Shown: positions 27,317 to 36,255, counted from the first letter of the stretch. The stretch is DNA of 64,000 nt from Luteococcus sp048595755 (GCF_048595755.1 NZ_CP184360.1:1674001-1738000); one strand, 5' to 3'. The notes: a model not told the origin generated them from the letters alone. A program made the numbers and translations.

Positions 27317-27388
27317 CACCATCCGCATCCAAGGGACCCGATCCGCATGTTCGAACATGCGGATCGGGTCCGCCAGATACGGATGGTG
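27317..27388. repeat. 72-bp near-palindrome upstream of pyc
   Basis: The inner 38 bp (27334-27371, centred on TTC|GAA) is a perfect palindrome. Pairing continues outward through CACCATCCG(C/T)ATC arms, with about 14 of 17 matches. It stands between the methyltransferase stop and the pyc promoter. The rest of the 27259-27527 gap has only the CRP-like site. Confidence 0.85.
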
Positions 27389-27487
27389 GGCCTTCGGTGG
27401 GGGGCGGGGCCTTTTGGTGTGGACGGGGCGTGGGCCCTCGGTTGAAGGGGTACCGCGGCTGTCAAGGGGTGTCCACCAATGCCCGAA

Positions 27488-27503
27488 TGTGACATTGGTC
27501 ACA
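27488..27503 (+). promoter_or_regulatory. CRP/GlxR-type operator upstream of pyc
   Basis: TGTGACATTGGTCACA is an exact TGTGA-N6-TCACA site, 24 bp before the pyc ATG. This is the consensus for cAMP-receptor-class regulators (CRP, GlxR). The position so close to the start codon suggests either repression or a leader-proximal promoter. Confidence 0.7.
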
Positions 27504-27527
27504 CTCCTTGCCGATAGGTTGGACCAC

Positions 27528-30500
27528 ATGTTCTCCAAAGTTCTGGTAGCCAATCGTGGCGAGATCGCCGTACGTGCCTTCCGGGCCGCCTATGAGCTCG
27601 GATCCAAGACGGTGGCCGTCTATCCCTACGAGGATCGAAATTCCGAGCACCGACTCAAGTCCGACGAGGCCTACCTCATCGGTGAGCAGGGCCACCCGGT
27701 GCGGGCCTACCTGGACATTGACGAGATCATCCGCGTCGCCCAGCAGTCCGGCTGCGACGCCATCTACCCCGGCTACGGCTTCCTCAGCGAGAACCCCGAC
27801 CTGGCGCAGGCCTGCGTCGAGGCCGGGATCACCTTTATCGGCCCGCCCCCGGACGTGCTGGAGCTGGCCGGCAACAAGGTGCGCGCCCTGGCCGCGGCCA
27901 AGCAGGCGGGCATCCCCACCCTGCGATCCTGCGATCCGTCGACCGACGTGGAATGGCTCACCCAGCAGGCCGAGGAGATCGGTTTCCCCATCTTCGTGAA
28001 GGCCGTCGCCGGCGGTGGTGGCCGGGGCATGCGCCGCGTCGAGAACCTCGAGGCGCTTCCCGAGGCCCTGGGCGCCGCCATGCGTGAGGCCGAGAGTGCC
28101 TTCGGCGATCCCACCGTCTTCCTGGAGCAGGCCGTCGGCCGTCCGCGCCACATCGAGGTGCAGATCCTGGCCGACCAGCACGGCAATGTCATGCACCTGT
28201 TCGAGCGTGACTGCTCGATCCAGCGCCGCCACCAGAAGGTGGTGGAGATCGCCCCGGCCCCACACATCAGCGACGAGCTGCGCGAGGCGCTGTGCTCCGA
28301 TGCGGTGAAGTTCGCCCAGGCCATCGACTACTCCTGCGCCGGAACCGTCGAATTCCTGGTGGAGACCGAGGGGCCCCGCGCCGGCGAGCACCACTTCATC
28401 GAGATGAACCCGCGCATCCAGGTGGAGCACACCGTCACCGAGGAGATCACCGACGTCGACCTGGTCCAGTCGCAGATGCGGTTGGCCGGGGGAGCGACGC
28501 TGGCCGAGCTCGGCCTGTCGCAGGACAGCGTGCAGATCCGGGGCGCCGCGCTGCAGTGCCGCATCACCACGGAGGACCCCGCCAACCAGTTCCGGCCCGA
28601 CACCGGCATCATCACCGCCTACCGCTCTGCCTCGGGTGCCGGTATCCGACTGGATGGCGGCACGGTGGCCACCGGGGTGGAGATCAGCGGCCACTTCGAC
28701 TCCATGCTGGTCAAGATGACCGCACGCGGCCGAGACTTCGAGACGGCCATCGCGCGCGCCCGTCGTGCCCTGGCGGAGTTCCGCATTCGCGGTGTCAGCA
28801 CCAACATTCCCTTCCTGCGCTCGGTGCTGGACGAACCGGACTTCACCAGCGGCGCGCTCAGCACCGGCTTCATCGACCAGCGCCCGCACCTGCTCACCGC
28901 CCGTACCCCGGCCGACCGCGGCACCAAGATGCTGCGCTGGTTGGGCGACGTGACGGTGAACAAACCCAATGGTGAGCCGCTGACCACGCTGGATCCGGCC
29001 GAGAAGCTGCCGGCCGAGGTCAATCTGGACGAAGCGGCCCCGGCCGGCCCGCGCCAGCGCCTGCTCGAGGTGGGGCCGGCGGCCTTCGCCCGCGAGGTGC
29101 GTGAGCAGAAGACCGTCGAGGTGACCGACACCACCTTCCGCGACGCGCACCAGAGCCTGCTGGCCACCCGGGTGCGCAGCCGAGACCTGCTCACCGTCGC
29201 GCCCTACTACGCGCGGATGCTGCCGGAGCTGTTCAGCGTCGAGTGCTGGGGCGGCGCCACCTATGACGTGGCGCTGCGCTTCCTGGGTGAGGACCCGTGG
29301 GAGCGCCTGGCGAAGCTGCGCGAGGCGATGCCCAACACCCTGCTGCAGATGCTGCTGCGGGGCCGCAACACCGTCGGCTACACCCCCTATCCGGTGGAGG
29401 TGACCCGCGCCTTCGTCCAGGAGGCCGCGCTGGTGGGCGTCGACGTCTTCCGCATCTTCGACGCGCTCAACGACGTGGAGCAGATGCGCCCGGCGATCGA
29501 GGCGGTGCTGGAGACCGGCACGGCGCTGGCCGAGGTGGCGCTGTGCTACACCGGCGACCTGAACGATCCCGACGAGAAGATCTACACGCTGGACTACTAC
29601 GTGGAGTTGGCGCGCCAGTGCGTCGAGGCCGGTGCACACATCCTGGCCATCAAGGACATGGCCGGACTGTTGCGCCCGCCGGCCGCGGTGAAGCTGGTCA
29701 CGGCGCTGCGCGAGGAGTTCCCGACCGTGCCGCTGGCGCTGCATACCCACGACACCGCCGGTGGCCAGCTGGCCACGCTGCTGGAGGCGATCCGGGTGGA
29801 CGTGGACATCGTCGACGTGGCCAGCGCCCCGATGGCCGCCACCACCAGCCAGCCGCCGGCCTCGGCGCTGGTGATGGCCCTGGCGAACACCGACCGCGCC
29901 ACCAAGCTGGATCCGCGGGCAGTGACCGAGCTGGAGCCCTACTGGGAGGCGGTCCGCAAGGTCTACCACCCCTTCGAATCGGGACTGGCCGCACCCACCG
30001 GGCGCGTCTACAGCCACGAGATCCCCGGTGGCCAGTTGTCGAACCTGCGCCAGCAGGCGATCGCGCTGGGGCTGGGGGAGAAGTTCGAGCAGATCGAAGC
30101 CATGTACGCGGCGGCCGACAAGATCCTGGGCCGTCCCACCAAGGTGACGCCCAGCTCCAAGGTGGTGGGTGACCTGGCCCTGCACCTGGTGGCGGTGGGG
30201 GCAGACCCGGCGGCCTTCGAGGCGGATCCCCACGCCTTCGACATCCCGGACTCCGTGATCGGCTTCCTCAACGGGGAACTCGGGCAGCCCGAGGGCGGCT
30301 GGCCGGAGCCCTTCCGCAGCAAGGCACTGGAGGGACGCCGCACCCCGGTGCGCGTCACCGAGGTGCCTGCCGACGAGCTGCCGCTGCTGGCCGAGCCGGG
30401 ACGGGCTCGACAGGAGTCGCTCAACCGGCTGCTCTTCCCCGGCCCGACGAAGGACTTCGAGTCCTACCGTGAGCAGTTCGGTGACCTCTCGGCGATGCCG

Positions 30501-30938
30501 ACGCTGCCCTACCTGTTCGGTCTCACCCCGGGCCAGGAGCAGACGGTCCACCTGGACAAGGGCGTCAGCCTGATCTTCGCGATCGATGCCATCGGCGAGG
30601 CCGACAAGAAGGGCAAGCGCACGGTGCACGCCACCCTCAACGGCCAGATGCGCCCGGTGCGGGTGCGCGACAACTCGGTCAAGGCCGAGACCGTCGCCTT
30701 CGAGCGTGCCGATGCCTCGAACCCGGGCCACGTCGGGGCTCCCTTCGCCGGGGCGGTCACGGTGCAGGTGGCCGAGAACGACCGGGTCTCCGCCGGCGAG
30801 ACGGTTGCCACGATCGAGGCGATGAAGATGGAGGCTGCGATCACCACTGCCGTCTCCGGCGTTGTGAAGCGGGTCGTCGTGAAGACCACCACCCAGCTGG
30901 AGGGTGGAGACCTGCTGCTGGAGGTGACCCCCGACTGA
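27528..30938 (+). CDS. pyc: Pyruvate carboxylase
   Basis: A 1136-aa single-chain biotin enzyme that carboxylates pyruvate to oxaloacetate. The layout is biotin carboxylase ('VLVANRGEIAVRAFRAA', ATP-grasp 'KAVAGGGGRGMR', 'HIEVQILADQHGN', 'EMNPRIQVEHTVTEE'), then carboxyltransferase from about residue 530 ('DTTFRDAHQSLLATRVR', 'LRGRNTVGYTPYP', 'IKDMAGLL'), then the biotinyl domain with EAMKM, modified Lys at about 1100. The length is standard. The ATG at 27528 begins the family N-terminus. It is anaplerotic for the TCA cycle, and for propionate formation if the organism is a propionic fermenter (inference). Confidence 0.97.
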   Translation: MFSKVLVANRGEIAVRAFRAAYELGSKTVAVYPYEDRNSEHRLKSDEAYLIGEQGHPVRAYLDIDEIIRVAQQSGCDAIYPGYGFLSENPDLAQACVEAGITFIGPPPDVLELAGNKVRALAAAKQAGIPTLRSCDPSTDVEWLTQQAEEIGFPIFVKAVAGGGGRGMRRVENLEALPEALGAAMREAESAFGDPTVFLEQAVGRPRHIEVQILADQHGNVMHLFERDCSIQRRHQKVVEIAPAPHISDELREALCSDAVKFAQAIDYSCAGTVEFLVETEGPRAGEHHFIEMNPRIQVEHTVTEEITDVDLVQSQMRLAGGATLAELGLSQDSVQIRGAALQCRITTEDPANQFRPDTGIITAYRSASGAGIRLDGGTVATGVEISGHFDSMLVKMTARGRDFETAIARARRALAEFRIRGVSTNIPFLRSVLDEPDFTSGALSTGFIDQRPHLLTARTPADRGTKMLRWLGDVTVNKPNGEPLTTLDPAEKLPAEVNLDEAAPAGPRQRLLEVGPAAFAREVREQKTVEVTDTTFRDAHQSLLATRVRSRDLLTVAPYYARMLPELFSVECWGGATYDVALRFLGEDPWERLAKLREAMPNTLLQMLLRGRNTVGYTPYPVEVTRAFVQEAALVGVDVFRIFDALNDVEQMRPAIEAVLETGTALAEVALCYTGDLNDPDEKIYTLDYYVELARQCVEAGAHILAIKDMAGLLRPPAAVKLVTALREEFPTVPLALHTHDTAGGQLATLLEAIRVDVDIVDVASAPMAATTSQPPASALVMALANTDRATKLDPRAVTELEPYWEAVRKVYHPFESGLAAPTGRVYSHEIPGGQLSNLRQQAIALGLGEKFEQIEAMYAAADKILGRPTKVTPSSKVVGDLALHLVAVGADPAAFEADPHAFDIPDSVIGFLNGELGQPEGGWPEPFRSKALEGRRTPVRVTEVPADELPLLAEPGRARQESLNRLLFPGPTKDFESYREQFGDLSAMPTLPYLFGLTPGQEQTVHLDKGVSLIFAIDAIGEADKKGKRTVHATLNGQMRPVRVRDNSVKAETVAFERADASNPGHVGAPFAGAVTVQVAENDRVSAGETVATIEAMKMEAAITTAVSGVVKRVVVKTTTQLEGGDLLLEVTPD

Positions 30939-30942
30939 GGGG

Positions 30943-31041
30943 GCTCGACAGGCTCGGCCGGCGCACCTGTCGTTCCCCGAGCCCGTCGAGGGGTCGTTCC
31001 CCGAGCTTGTCGAGGGGTCGTTCCCCGAGCTTGTCGAGGGG
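30943..31041. repeat. Triple 24-bp tandem array of the dispersed repeat after pyc
   Basis: Three head-to-tail 24-bp copies (30970-30993, 30994-31017, 31018-31041; core TTCCCCGAGCYYGTCGAGG) follow an inverted copy CTCGACAGGCTCGG near 30944-30957. They fill the space between the convergent pyc and the 31042 gene and end at the latter's stop. Confidence 0.9.
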
Positions 31042-31701
31042 TCAACCCTGGGTGTCGAAGCTGACGAACAGGTCGGGCAGGGGCCGTCCGCTGGTGCGGG
31101 CGGCCTCGCCCCAGGCCTGGAAACCGTCCAGGAAGGCCCACAGCGCCTCGGCGCGCTCCCGGCTGTGGGGTAGGACCTCGGGCAGCACTGCCTGCAGGGC
31201 CCGGGCGCTGGCAATCACGTGGGCGTGCTTGCAGTAGCCCACCTTCATTCCGGGGCGGGGCCGCAGGGGGAGCTGGGCATCCAGTGCCATCAGCTTGCCG
31301 ATCCCGAACTGGCTGGGCAGCCCGGCGCGGGTCAACTCGAACTCCAACTGGTCCACCTGCTGCGCGGTGCGCTGCATCCGGTGCTCGCCCAGACAGCGCG
31401 CGCTGAGCCAGACGTCCACCAGCCTCCAGCACACCTCGAGGCGTTCCGGGGCCACGAACCGCCCGGCCAGCACCGTCTCGATGTCTGAGGGCAGCGGGGT
31501 GTCGTGGGGGACGACGGGGGCCTCTGGGCTCCGGCGCCACAGCGGGCCCAGCAGGCCGAGCATGCCGGGTGAACGTTCCGGCGGTTCGACGCGGAAGGTC
31601 TCCGAGGCGATCTTGCGCAGCTGCCCGGCCACCTGCGGGGTGGCGCCGAACATGTCGCGCACCTCGTTGATGGAGATGGCATACATCCGCAGGTCACCCA
31701 T
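31042..31701 (-). CDS. Conserved hypothetical protein
   Basis: A 219-aa protein I do not recognise. It starts 'MYAISINEVRDMFGATPQVAGQLRKIA' (after the first five residues) and is mainly helical, with a Pro-rich stretch at about 60-75 and 'VWLSARCLGEHRMQRTAQQVDQLEFELTRAG' in the middle. 'GKLMALDAQLPLRPRPGMKVGYCKHAHV' is a conserved-looking core with Cys and His. No signal peptide or membrane segment is seen. The ATG at 31701 follows GGGAGGG. It is convergent with pyc. Confidence 0.65.
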   Translation of the reverse strand: MGDLRMYAISINEVRDMFGATPQVAGQLRKIASETFRVEPPERSPGMLGLLGPLWRRSPEAPVVPHDTPLPSDIETVLAGRFVAPERLEVCWRLVDVWLSARCLGEHRMQRTAQQVDQLEFELTRAGLPSQFGIGKLMALDAQLPLRPRPGMKVGYCKHAHVIASARALQAVLPEVLPHSRERAEALWAFLDGFQAWGEAARTSGRPLPDLFVSFDTQG

Positions 31702-31796
31702 GAGTCGCCCTCCCCAGCAGACCAGGACCGTTCATGTGTTCACGGTAGTCGATGCAGTCAGACGGGGCTGCGTTGCGGGCCGGATAGTCTGGTGGG

Positions 31797-31883
31797 GTGA
31801 ATCCGAGGTCGCGTCGTCTGGTCGTCTCCGGGGTGCTGGGCATCCTCGTCCTGCTGGTCGTGCTCGGAGCCGTCCTGCGCTGA
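31797..31883 (+). CDS. Possible 28-aa single-pass membrane peptide
   Basis: A GTG-started frame encodes 'VNPRSRRLVVSGVLGILVLL' and continues VVLGAVLR: a basic head followed by one hydrophobic helix. It precedes the secreted-protein gene by 32 bp. Small single-pass proteins of this type are common, but nothing besides composition supports it. Confidence 0.35.
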   Translation: MNPRSRRLVVSGVLGILVLLVVLGAVLR

Positions 31884-31915
31884 GGCGCCCGACACCGAAG
31901 TGATGGGAACGTGAC

Positions 31916-32263
31916 GTGACCCTGCCCACCAGCCCCGCAATCCGATCCGCCGTCACGGGCCTGGCCATTGCTGCTTCCGCCCTCACCGGTCTGGCTGCCG
32001 CTGGCCCCGTCCCCGCAGCCCACGCCGACTCTGGCCGGACTCCCGTGGTGGCGATGCCCGTCGCCCCAGCCGCCCCCGCGTCGACGCCGGCGGCACCGGC
32101 CAGTGCCCCTGCCTCGAGCACGCCTGCCGCACCGGCCGAGGGCCACCCCAAGGCCGATGAGGGAACCAGCGCCCTGCTGCACAACCGAACCACGATCCTG
32201 GCCCTGGTGGCGGCCGTGGTGATCTCGCTCGCCTGCGCCGCGGTGGTGGCACTGAAGCGCTGA
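31916..32263 (+). CDS. Secreted Ala/Pro-rich protein with C-terminal membrane anchor
   Basis: A 115-aa protein. A signal peptide at about 1-37 ends in AHA ('AVTGLAIAASALTGLAAAG'). An Ala/Pro/Ser-rich middle follows ('PAAPASTPAAPASAPASSTP'). A C-terminal hydrophobic helix with a KR end ('ILALVAAVVISLACAAVVALKR') fits a membrane anchor or sortase-like sorting tail without LPXTG. The GTG at 31916 is preceded by a weak GATGGGAA. The function is unknown. Confidence 0.6.
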   Translation: MTLPTSPAIRSAVTGLAIAASALTGLAAAGPVPAAHADSGRTPVVAMPVAPAAPASTPAAPASAPASSTPAAPAEGHPKADEGTSALLHNRTTILALVAAVVISLACAAVVALKR

Positions 32264-32268
32264 GAAGG

Positions 32269-32325
32269 ATTGCGCTGAGGATGATTGCGCTGGGGAAGAT
32301 TGCTCTGGGGAAGATTGCTGAGGGT
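32269..32325. repeat. 15-bp tandem repeat
   Basis: About four imperfect copies of GATTGCKCTGGGGAA lie between the secreted-protein gene and nagA. The remaining sequence to 32480 holds no gene and presumably the nagA promoter. Confidence 0.7.
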
Positions 32326-32480
32326 GGAACATTGAGGGGTCAATTTCTCGGGCCCAGCGCCTAAGCTGCAGTTGACTGCGCAATGCCGCAGGCATCCCGG
32401 GAGCGGGCCCAGCGGGCACGTCCCTTCGAGATTCAGGGCGCCGCCAGGGGCCGTTGCACAGCGCAGTTGAGGAGAAGCCG

Positions 32481-33614
32481 ATGAGCACCAGGATCGCCTG
32501 CCGCAACATGGTGACCGGCGAGCGTGACGAAGCCTGTGAACTCACCCTGGTGATCGACGAGGGGCGCATCCTGGCGGTGGAGGAGGGCATCGCCCCCGAG
32601 GCTGTGCTGTTGGAGGGCTGGGTGGTGCCCGGCTTCGTCGACACGCACTGCCACGGGGCGGCCGGAGCCGACTTCACCGATCCCGACGTCGACGACGTGC
32701 TGCGCGCCGTCAACCACCACCGCCGCCATGGCAGCACGACGATCCTGGCCTCGACGGTGGCGTCATCGGCCGAGACACTGGTGCGCCAGATCGAGCACCT
32801 GCGGCTGTTGGTGGAGACCTCGGAGCTGGCCGGCATCCACGTCGAGGGTCCCTTCCTGGAACCCTGCCGCGCCGAGGACGAGTCCCCAGCAGGCCAGGGT
32901 GATGTGATCGACGCGATCCTGGAGGCCTCCCACGGCTCGGTGCGCATGGTGACCCTCACCCCCGAACGGCCGCACATCAAGCACGCCGTGGAACGTCTGC
33001 GTCGGGCCGGTGTCACGGTCGCCCTGGGGCACACCGACGCCGATGCCGAGCTGACGCGCCAGGCCGTCGACGCGGGCATGACGGTGGCCACCCACCTGTT
33101 CAACGCGATGCGCGAGATCAAGCACTTGGTGCCCGGGCCGGTTCCGGTGCTGCTGAACGACCCGCGAGTGACCGTCGAACTGATCTGTGACGGCGTGCAC
33201 GTCGCCCCGGAGGTGATCCGGATGGCGATCAACGTCTCCAACGCCCAGCGGGTGTCTCTGGTGACCGACGCGATGAGCGCCTGCGGTCATGCGGACGGCA
33301 GCTATCTGGTGGGTGAGATGCCCACCACCGTCGTCGACGGGGTGGCGCGCGTGCTGAACCTGGACGAGACGCCCGGGGCCATCGCGGGATCCACCTTGAC
33401 GATGGATCGTGCCTTCGCCGCCGTCGTGGGGCTGGGCTTCTCGTTCGTCGAGGCCTCGCGGATGGCCAGCACCACCCCCGCCCGCACCCACGGGCTCGAC
33501 CAAGTGGGTACCCTGCGCCGGGGAGCCTGGGCCGACCTGTGCCAGTTGGATGACTCCGGGCAACTGCAGGCCGTCATGCGACGCGGCGAATGGCTGGATC
33601 GCCCCACCACCTGA
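32481..33614 (+). CDS. nagA: N-acetylglucosamine-6-phosphate deacetylase
   Basis: A 377-aa amidohydrolase removing acetate from GlcNAc-6-P; the product feeds NagB (21786). 'VVPGFVDTHCHGAAGADFTD' has the HxH-like metal region. 'HVEGPFLEP', 'GHTDADAELTRQAVDAGMTVATHLFNAM' and 'LVTDAMSACG' are family signatures with the metal-binding His residues and the catalytic Asp. The ATG at 32481 follows GAGGAGAAG. It lies 41 bp upstream of the ideR gene. Confidence 0.95.
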   Translation: MSTRIACRNMVTGERDEACELTLVIDEGRILAVEEGIAPEAVLLEGWVVPGFVDTHCHGAAGADFTDPDVDDVLRAVNHHRRHGSTTILASTVASSAETLVRQIEHLRLLVETSELAGIHVEGPFLEPCRAEDESPAGQGDVIDAILEASHGSVRMVTLTPERPHIKHAVERLRRAGVTVALGHTDADAELTRQAVDAGMTVATHLFNAMREIKHLVPGPVPVLLNDPRVTVELICDGVHVAPEVIRMAINVSNAQRVSLVTDAMSACGHADGSYLVGEMPTTVVDGVARVLNLDETPGAIAGSTLTMDRAFAAVVGLGFSFVEASRMASTTPARTHGLDQVGTLRRGAWADLCQLDDSGQLQAVMRRGEWLDRPTT

Positions 33615-33655
33615 GACCATTGAGTCACTACTGGCACCAAGGAGCACACGCAGCC

Positions 33656-34342
33656 GTGAACGAGCTGATCGACACCACAGAGATGTACCTGCGCACCATC
33701 TTCGAACTGATGGAGGAGGGCATCACCCCCCTGCGCGCCCGCATCGCCGAGCGCCTGCACCAGAGCGGCCCCACCGTCTCGCAGACGGTGGCCCGGATGG
33801 AACGCGATGGCCTGCTGCGCGTCCACGAGGACCGGCGCATCGAACTGTCGCCCGAGGGCGCCGAACTGGCGATGGCGGTGATGCGCAAGCACCGCTTGGC
33901 CGAGCGTCTGCTGATCGACGTGATCGGGCTCGACTGGGAGCTGGTGCACGACGAGGCCTGCCGCTGGGAGCACGTCATCTCCGACGACGTCGAGCGGCGT
34001 CTGGTGCAGATCCTGGACGGCCCCACCGAATCGCCCTACGGCAACCCGATCCCCGGCATGGAGGCACTGGGCGGTGCCGCCTCGGGAGACAGCTTCCGCG
34101 AGGGCGTCGAGCCGCTGTCGTCGGTGGTCACCTCGAAGGAGACCCAGGTGGTGTTGCGCCGCATGAGCGAGCGCGCCCAGTCCGATCCGGAGACGCTGAA
34201 GGTGCTGGCGCAGATGAACCTTGCCCCCGGCTCGTCGCTGACCGCGGTGAAGCAGGGGCGCTCGGTGGTGCTGCAGGCAGGTGACAAGAGTTGCGAGGTG
34301 CCGCAGGTGGTGGCAGACGGGCTCTTCGTGAGCCGCGCATGA
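33656..34342 (+). CDS. ideR: Iron-dependent repressor IdeR/DtxR
   Basis: A 228-aa regulator almost identical in plan to mycobacterial IdeR (230 aa). An N-terminal winged helix starts 'NELIDTTEMYLRTIFELMEE' and the recognition helix is in 'QSGPTVSQTVARMERDGLL'. The dimerisation and metal-binding region includes 'RKHRLAERLLIDVIGLDWELVHDEACRWEHVI', with the Cys, Glu and His ligands of the DtxR sites. A C-terminal SH3-like domain follows. The GTG at 33656 gives the exact family start. With Fe(II) it should bind iron boxes such as 26401-26419. It overlaps the next gene by 4 bp. Confidence 0.95.
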   Translation: MNELIDTTEMYLRTIFELMEEGITPLRARIAERLHQSGPTVSQTVARMERDGLLRVHEDRRIELSPEGAELAMAVMRKHRLAERLLIDVIGLDWELVHDEACRWEHVISDDVERRLVQILDGPTESPYGNPIPGMEALGGAASGDSFREGVEPLSSVVTSKETQVVLRRMSERAQSDPETLKVLAQMNLAPGSSLTAVKQGRSVVLQAGDKSCEVPQVVADGLFVSRA

Positions 34343-35379
34343 TCTCCGCCGAGGCGCTGATCGCCCTGTGCGAGCAGCACTGGTACGACGCGGCGCTGTC
34401 CATGTTGGGCATGCGGGTTCGCGACGGTGACGACGATCCGGCGATCCTGGAGGCCCACATGCTGGCCGGCGTCGCGCAGCGGGTCTTCGCGCTGGACGCC
34501 GAGGACTTCGACCTGATGGTGCCGGCCATCGCCGATCGCCCATGGGCGCAACGGTTGGCCGACTGTGGTTTCCCACACGGCCCGCGCGACGAGAACCGAG
34601 GCGCGCTGGGCTCCTTGGTGCCGCTCTACGAACTGATGCTCGAGGTGCTGAACCTGCGCTCGGAGCGGGGAGAACCGCAGAGCGTCGTCGTGACCGCCCA
34701 TCTCATCGCCGAATACCTGTGCCAGCTGGCCTGGCAGACCCGGTTGGGCCACGGCGGGGACCCGCTGCAGTTGGCCAGCCAGGTGGGGGAGCGTTGGGGC
34801 AGCGATGACCCCGCCTGCCCGCACAACTCGGCGATGCGGGCCACCGCCAAGCGGGCTGTGAATGCGGCACACGGCGACCAGGTGGGCTTCACCAGCTATC
34901 TGGACAAGTTCCACTCCCGCTTGGGTGACACCTTGGCGGTGTGCGCCATGAACCACCTCACCATCGACGCGGGGGAGCGCCCGGACGTGGGCCCCACCTG
35001 CCCCAACCCCTGCCAGTGGGCGGTGCAGGGCAGCCGCGAGGAGCGTCGTGACCTTGACGCGCGGCTGCGGCTGGCCCTGATCTACCTGGACAGTCCGGTG
35101 GTCGCGCTGCGGCATCACGCCCCGGTGGGGCACTTCTTCGGGGTGCCGTCGGTGGCCGAGATCTCCGAGGGCTGGCTGCGCACCTGGGAGAAGCTCACCT
35201 CCGACTGGCCCGACGGCAGCAATCCGTTGATCGGTGCCAGTCCGACCGATCCCGACGAGGCGCTGCCCGGGCTGAGCGCGCTCATCTCCACGGTGGCCGG
35301 TCGGCCGATCGGTCAGGGCACCCTGCTGCGCGAGGTCGGTGACGACATCATCGCCGCCCTGCGTCGGGCCCGCTCCTGA
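34339..35379 (+). CDS. Hypothetical protein co-translated with ideR
   Basis: A 346-aa protein I do not recognise. Its ATG overlaps the ideR stop (ATGA), so it is translated with the iron regulator. It looks soluble and helical. Notable stretches are 'AHLIAEYLCQLAWQTRLGHGGDPLQL', 'DDPACPHNSAMRATAKRA', 'TCPNPCQWAVQG' and 'RHHAPVGHFFGVPSVAEI'; several Cys and His residues (CPHN, CPNPC, RHH) could bind metal or an Fe-S cluster. No known domain was identified. A role tied to iron is suggested only by coupling to ideR. Confidence 0.7.
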   Translation: MISAEALIALCEQHWYDAALSMLGMRVRDGDDDPAILEAHMLAGVAQRVFALDAEDFDLMVPAIADRPWAQRLADCGFPHGPRDENRGALGSLVPLYELMLEVLNLRSERGEPQSVVVTAHLIAEYLCQLAWQTRLGHGGDPLQLASQVGERWGSDDPACPHNSAMRATAKRAVNAAHGDQVGFTSYLDKFHSRLGDTLAVCAMNHLTIDAGERPDVGPTCPNPCQWAVQGSREERRDLDARLRLALIYLDSPVVALRHHAPVGHFFGVPSVAEISEGWLRTWEKLTSDWPDGSNPLIGASPTDPDEALPGLSALISTVAGRPIGQGTLLREVGDDIIAALRRARS

Positions 35380-35406
35380 ACGCCCTCGGCTGACTAGGCT
35401 GGGGTC

Positions 35407-36159
35407 ATGGACGACTGGAGCTCCTACCTCGACTCCTTCCACCGGCAGCGTCCCGGCATCGCCGAGGACGTGCTGTCGCGTTGCCTGTCGGGTGGGCACA
35501 ATCCGTACCACTGGCTGGCCCGGGCGGTGAGCTCCAGCGCGCTGCGGGTGCTAGACGTGGGCTGTGGCTCCGGCGCCATGGGCCGTGAGCTGGAGCAGGA
35601 CGATCGCGTGGTGGTCGGCATCGACATCTCGGAGACCGAGCTGCGCAATGCCTCGGGTCCCGGACCCTTCGTGCGCGGCGACGCTCGCGACCTGCCCTTC
35701 GCTGACGACAGCTTCGACGCGGTGGTCAGCGTTCTGGGGCTGGCGGTGGTGCACCCCACCGGACGCCTGCTGGACGAGGTGCGCCGCGTGCTGCGCCCCG
35801 GCGGGGTCTTCGTCGGGCTGGCCCCCACGGTCCGTCCGCTCAACACGCGAGACATGAAGGTGGCCACCCAGCTCACCCGACGGCTGCAGGGCACCCCGGA
35901 GTTCCCTGCCCAGGTGGAGTTGCGGGCCGGCAAGCTGCTGGCCGCCCACGGGCTGCGCAAGGTGGAGGACGCCCGTGAGCGCTACCACTTCATGATCGGC
36001 TCGCGGGGCGATGCGGAGTTGCTGATGAGGGGCTTCTACCTGCCGAACACCTTGCCGGCCAAGGTGCAGTCGGCCGTCGACTGGATGACGTCACGGGCCG
36101 AGGCGGGCGACGACCTGCGGGTGCCCCTGCCGCTGCGGCGCGTGGCTGCCATCAAGTAG
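35407..36159 (+). CDS. Class I SAM-dependent methyltransferase
   Basis: A 250-aa Methyltransf_11-type enzyme. Motif I is 'VLDVGCGSGAMGREL', the acidic residue after strand 2 is in 'VVGIDISETE', motif II/III are 'ARDLPFADDSFDAVVSVLGL' and 'VRRVLRPGGVFVGLAPT'. It resembles the RlmA/UbiE-like group, but no substrate can be assigned. It stands 27 bp after the previous gene and may share its transcript. Confidence 0.82.
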   Translation: MDDWSSYLDSFHRQRPGIAEDVLSRCLSGGHNPYHWLARAVSSSALRVLDVGCGSGAMGRELEQDDRVVVGIDISETELRNASGPGPFVRGDARDLPFADDSFDAVVSVLGLAVVHPTGRLLDEVRRVLRPGGVFVGLAPTVRPLNTRDMKVATQLTRRLQGTPEFPAQVELRAGKLLAAHGLRKVEDARERYHFMIGSRGDAELLMRGFYLPNTLPAKVQSAVDWMTSRAEAGDDLRVPLPLRRVAAIK

Positions 36160-36255
36160 CTGCGGCACGCGCTGGAATATCCGGGCACGGGTCTGGGTTG
36201 GAATGGGGGAAGGGCGACGGCCTGGCCTCGCCAAGGACCTATCGAAGGAACCACC

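Noticed and set aside
30970..31041. Short CRISPR array
   Set aside because: The 24-bp copies abut directly without spacers and belong to a dispersed repeat family; no cas genes are present.
27462..31214. 1250-aa open frame antisense to pyc
   Set aside because: Low-complexity shadow of pyruvate carboxylase, no domain and no start signal.
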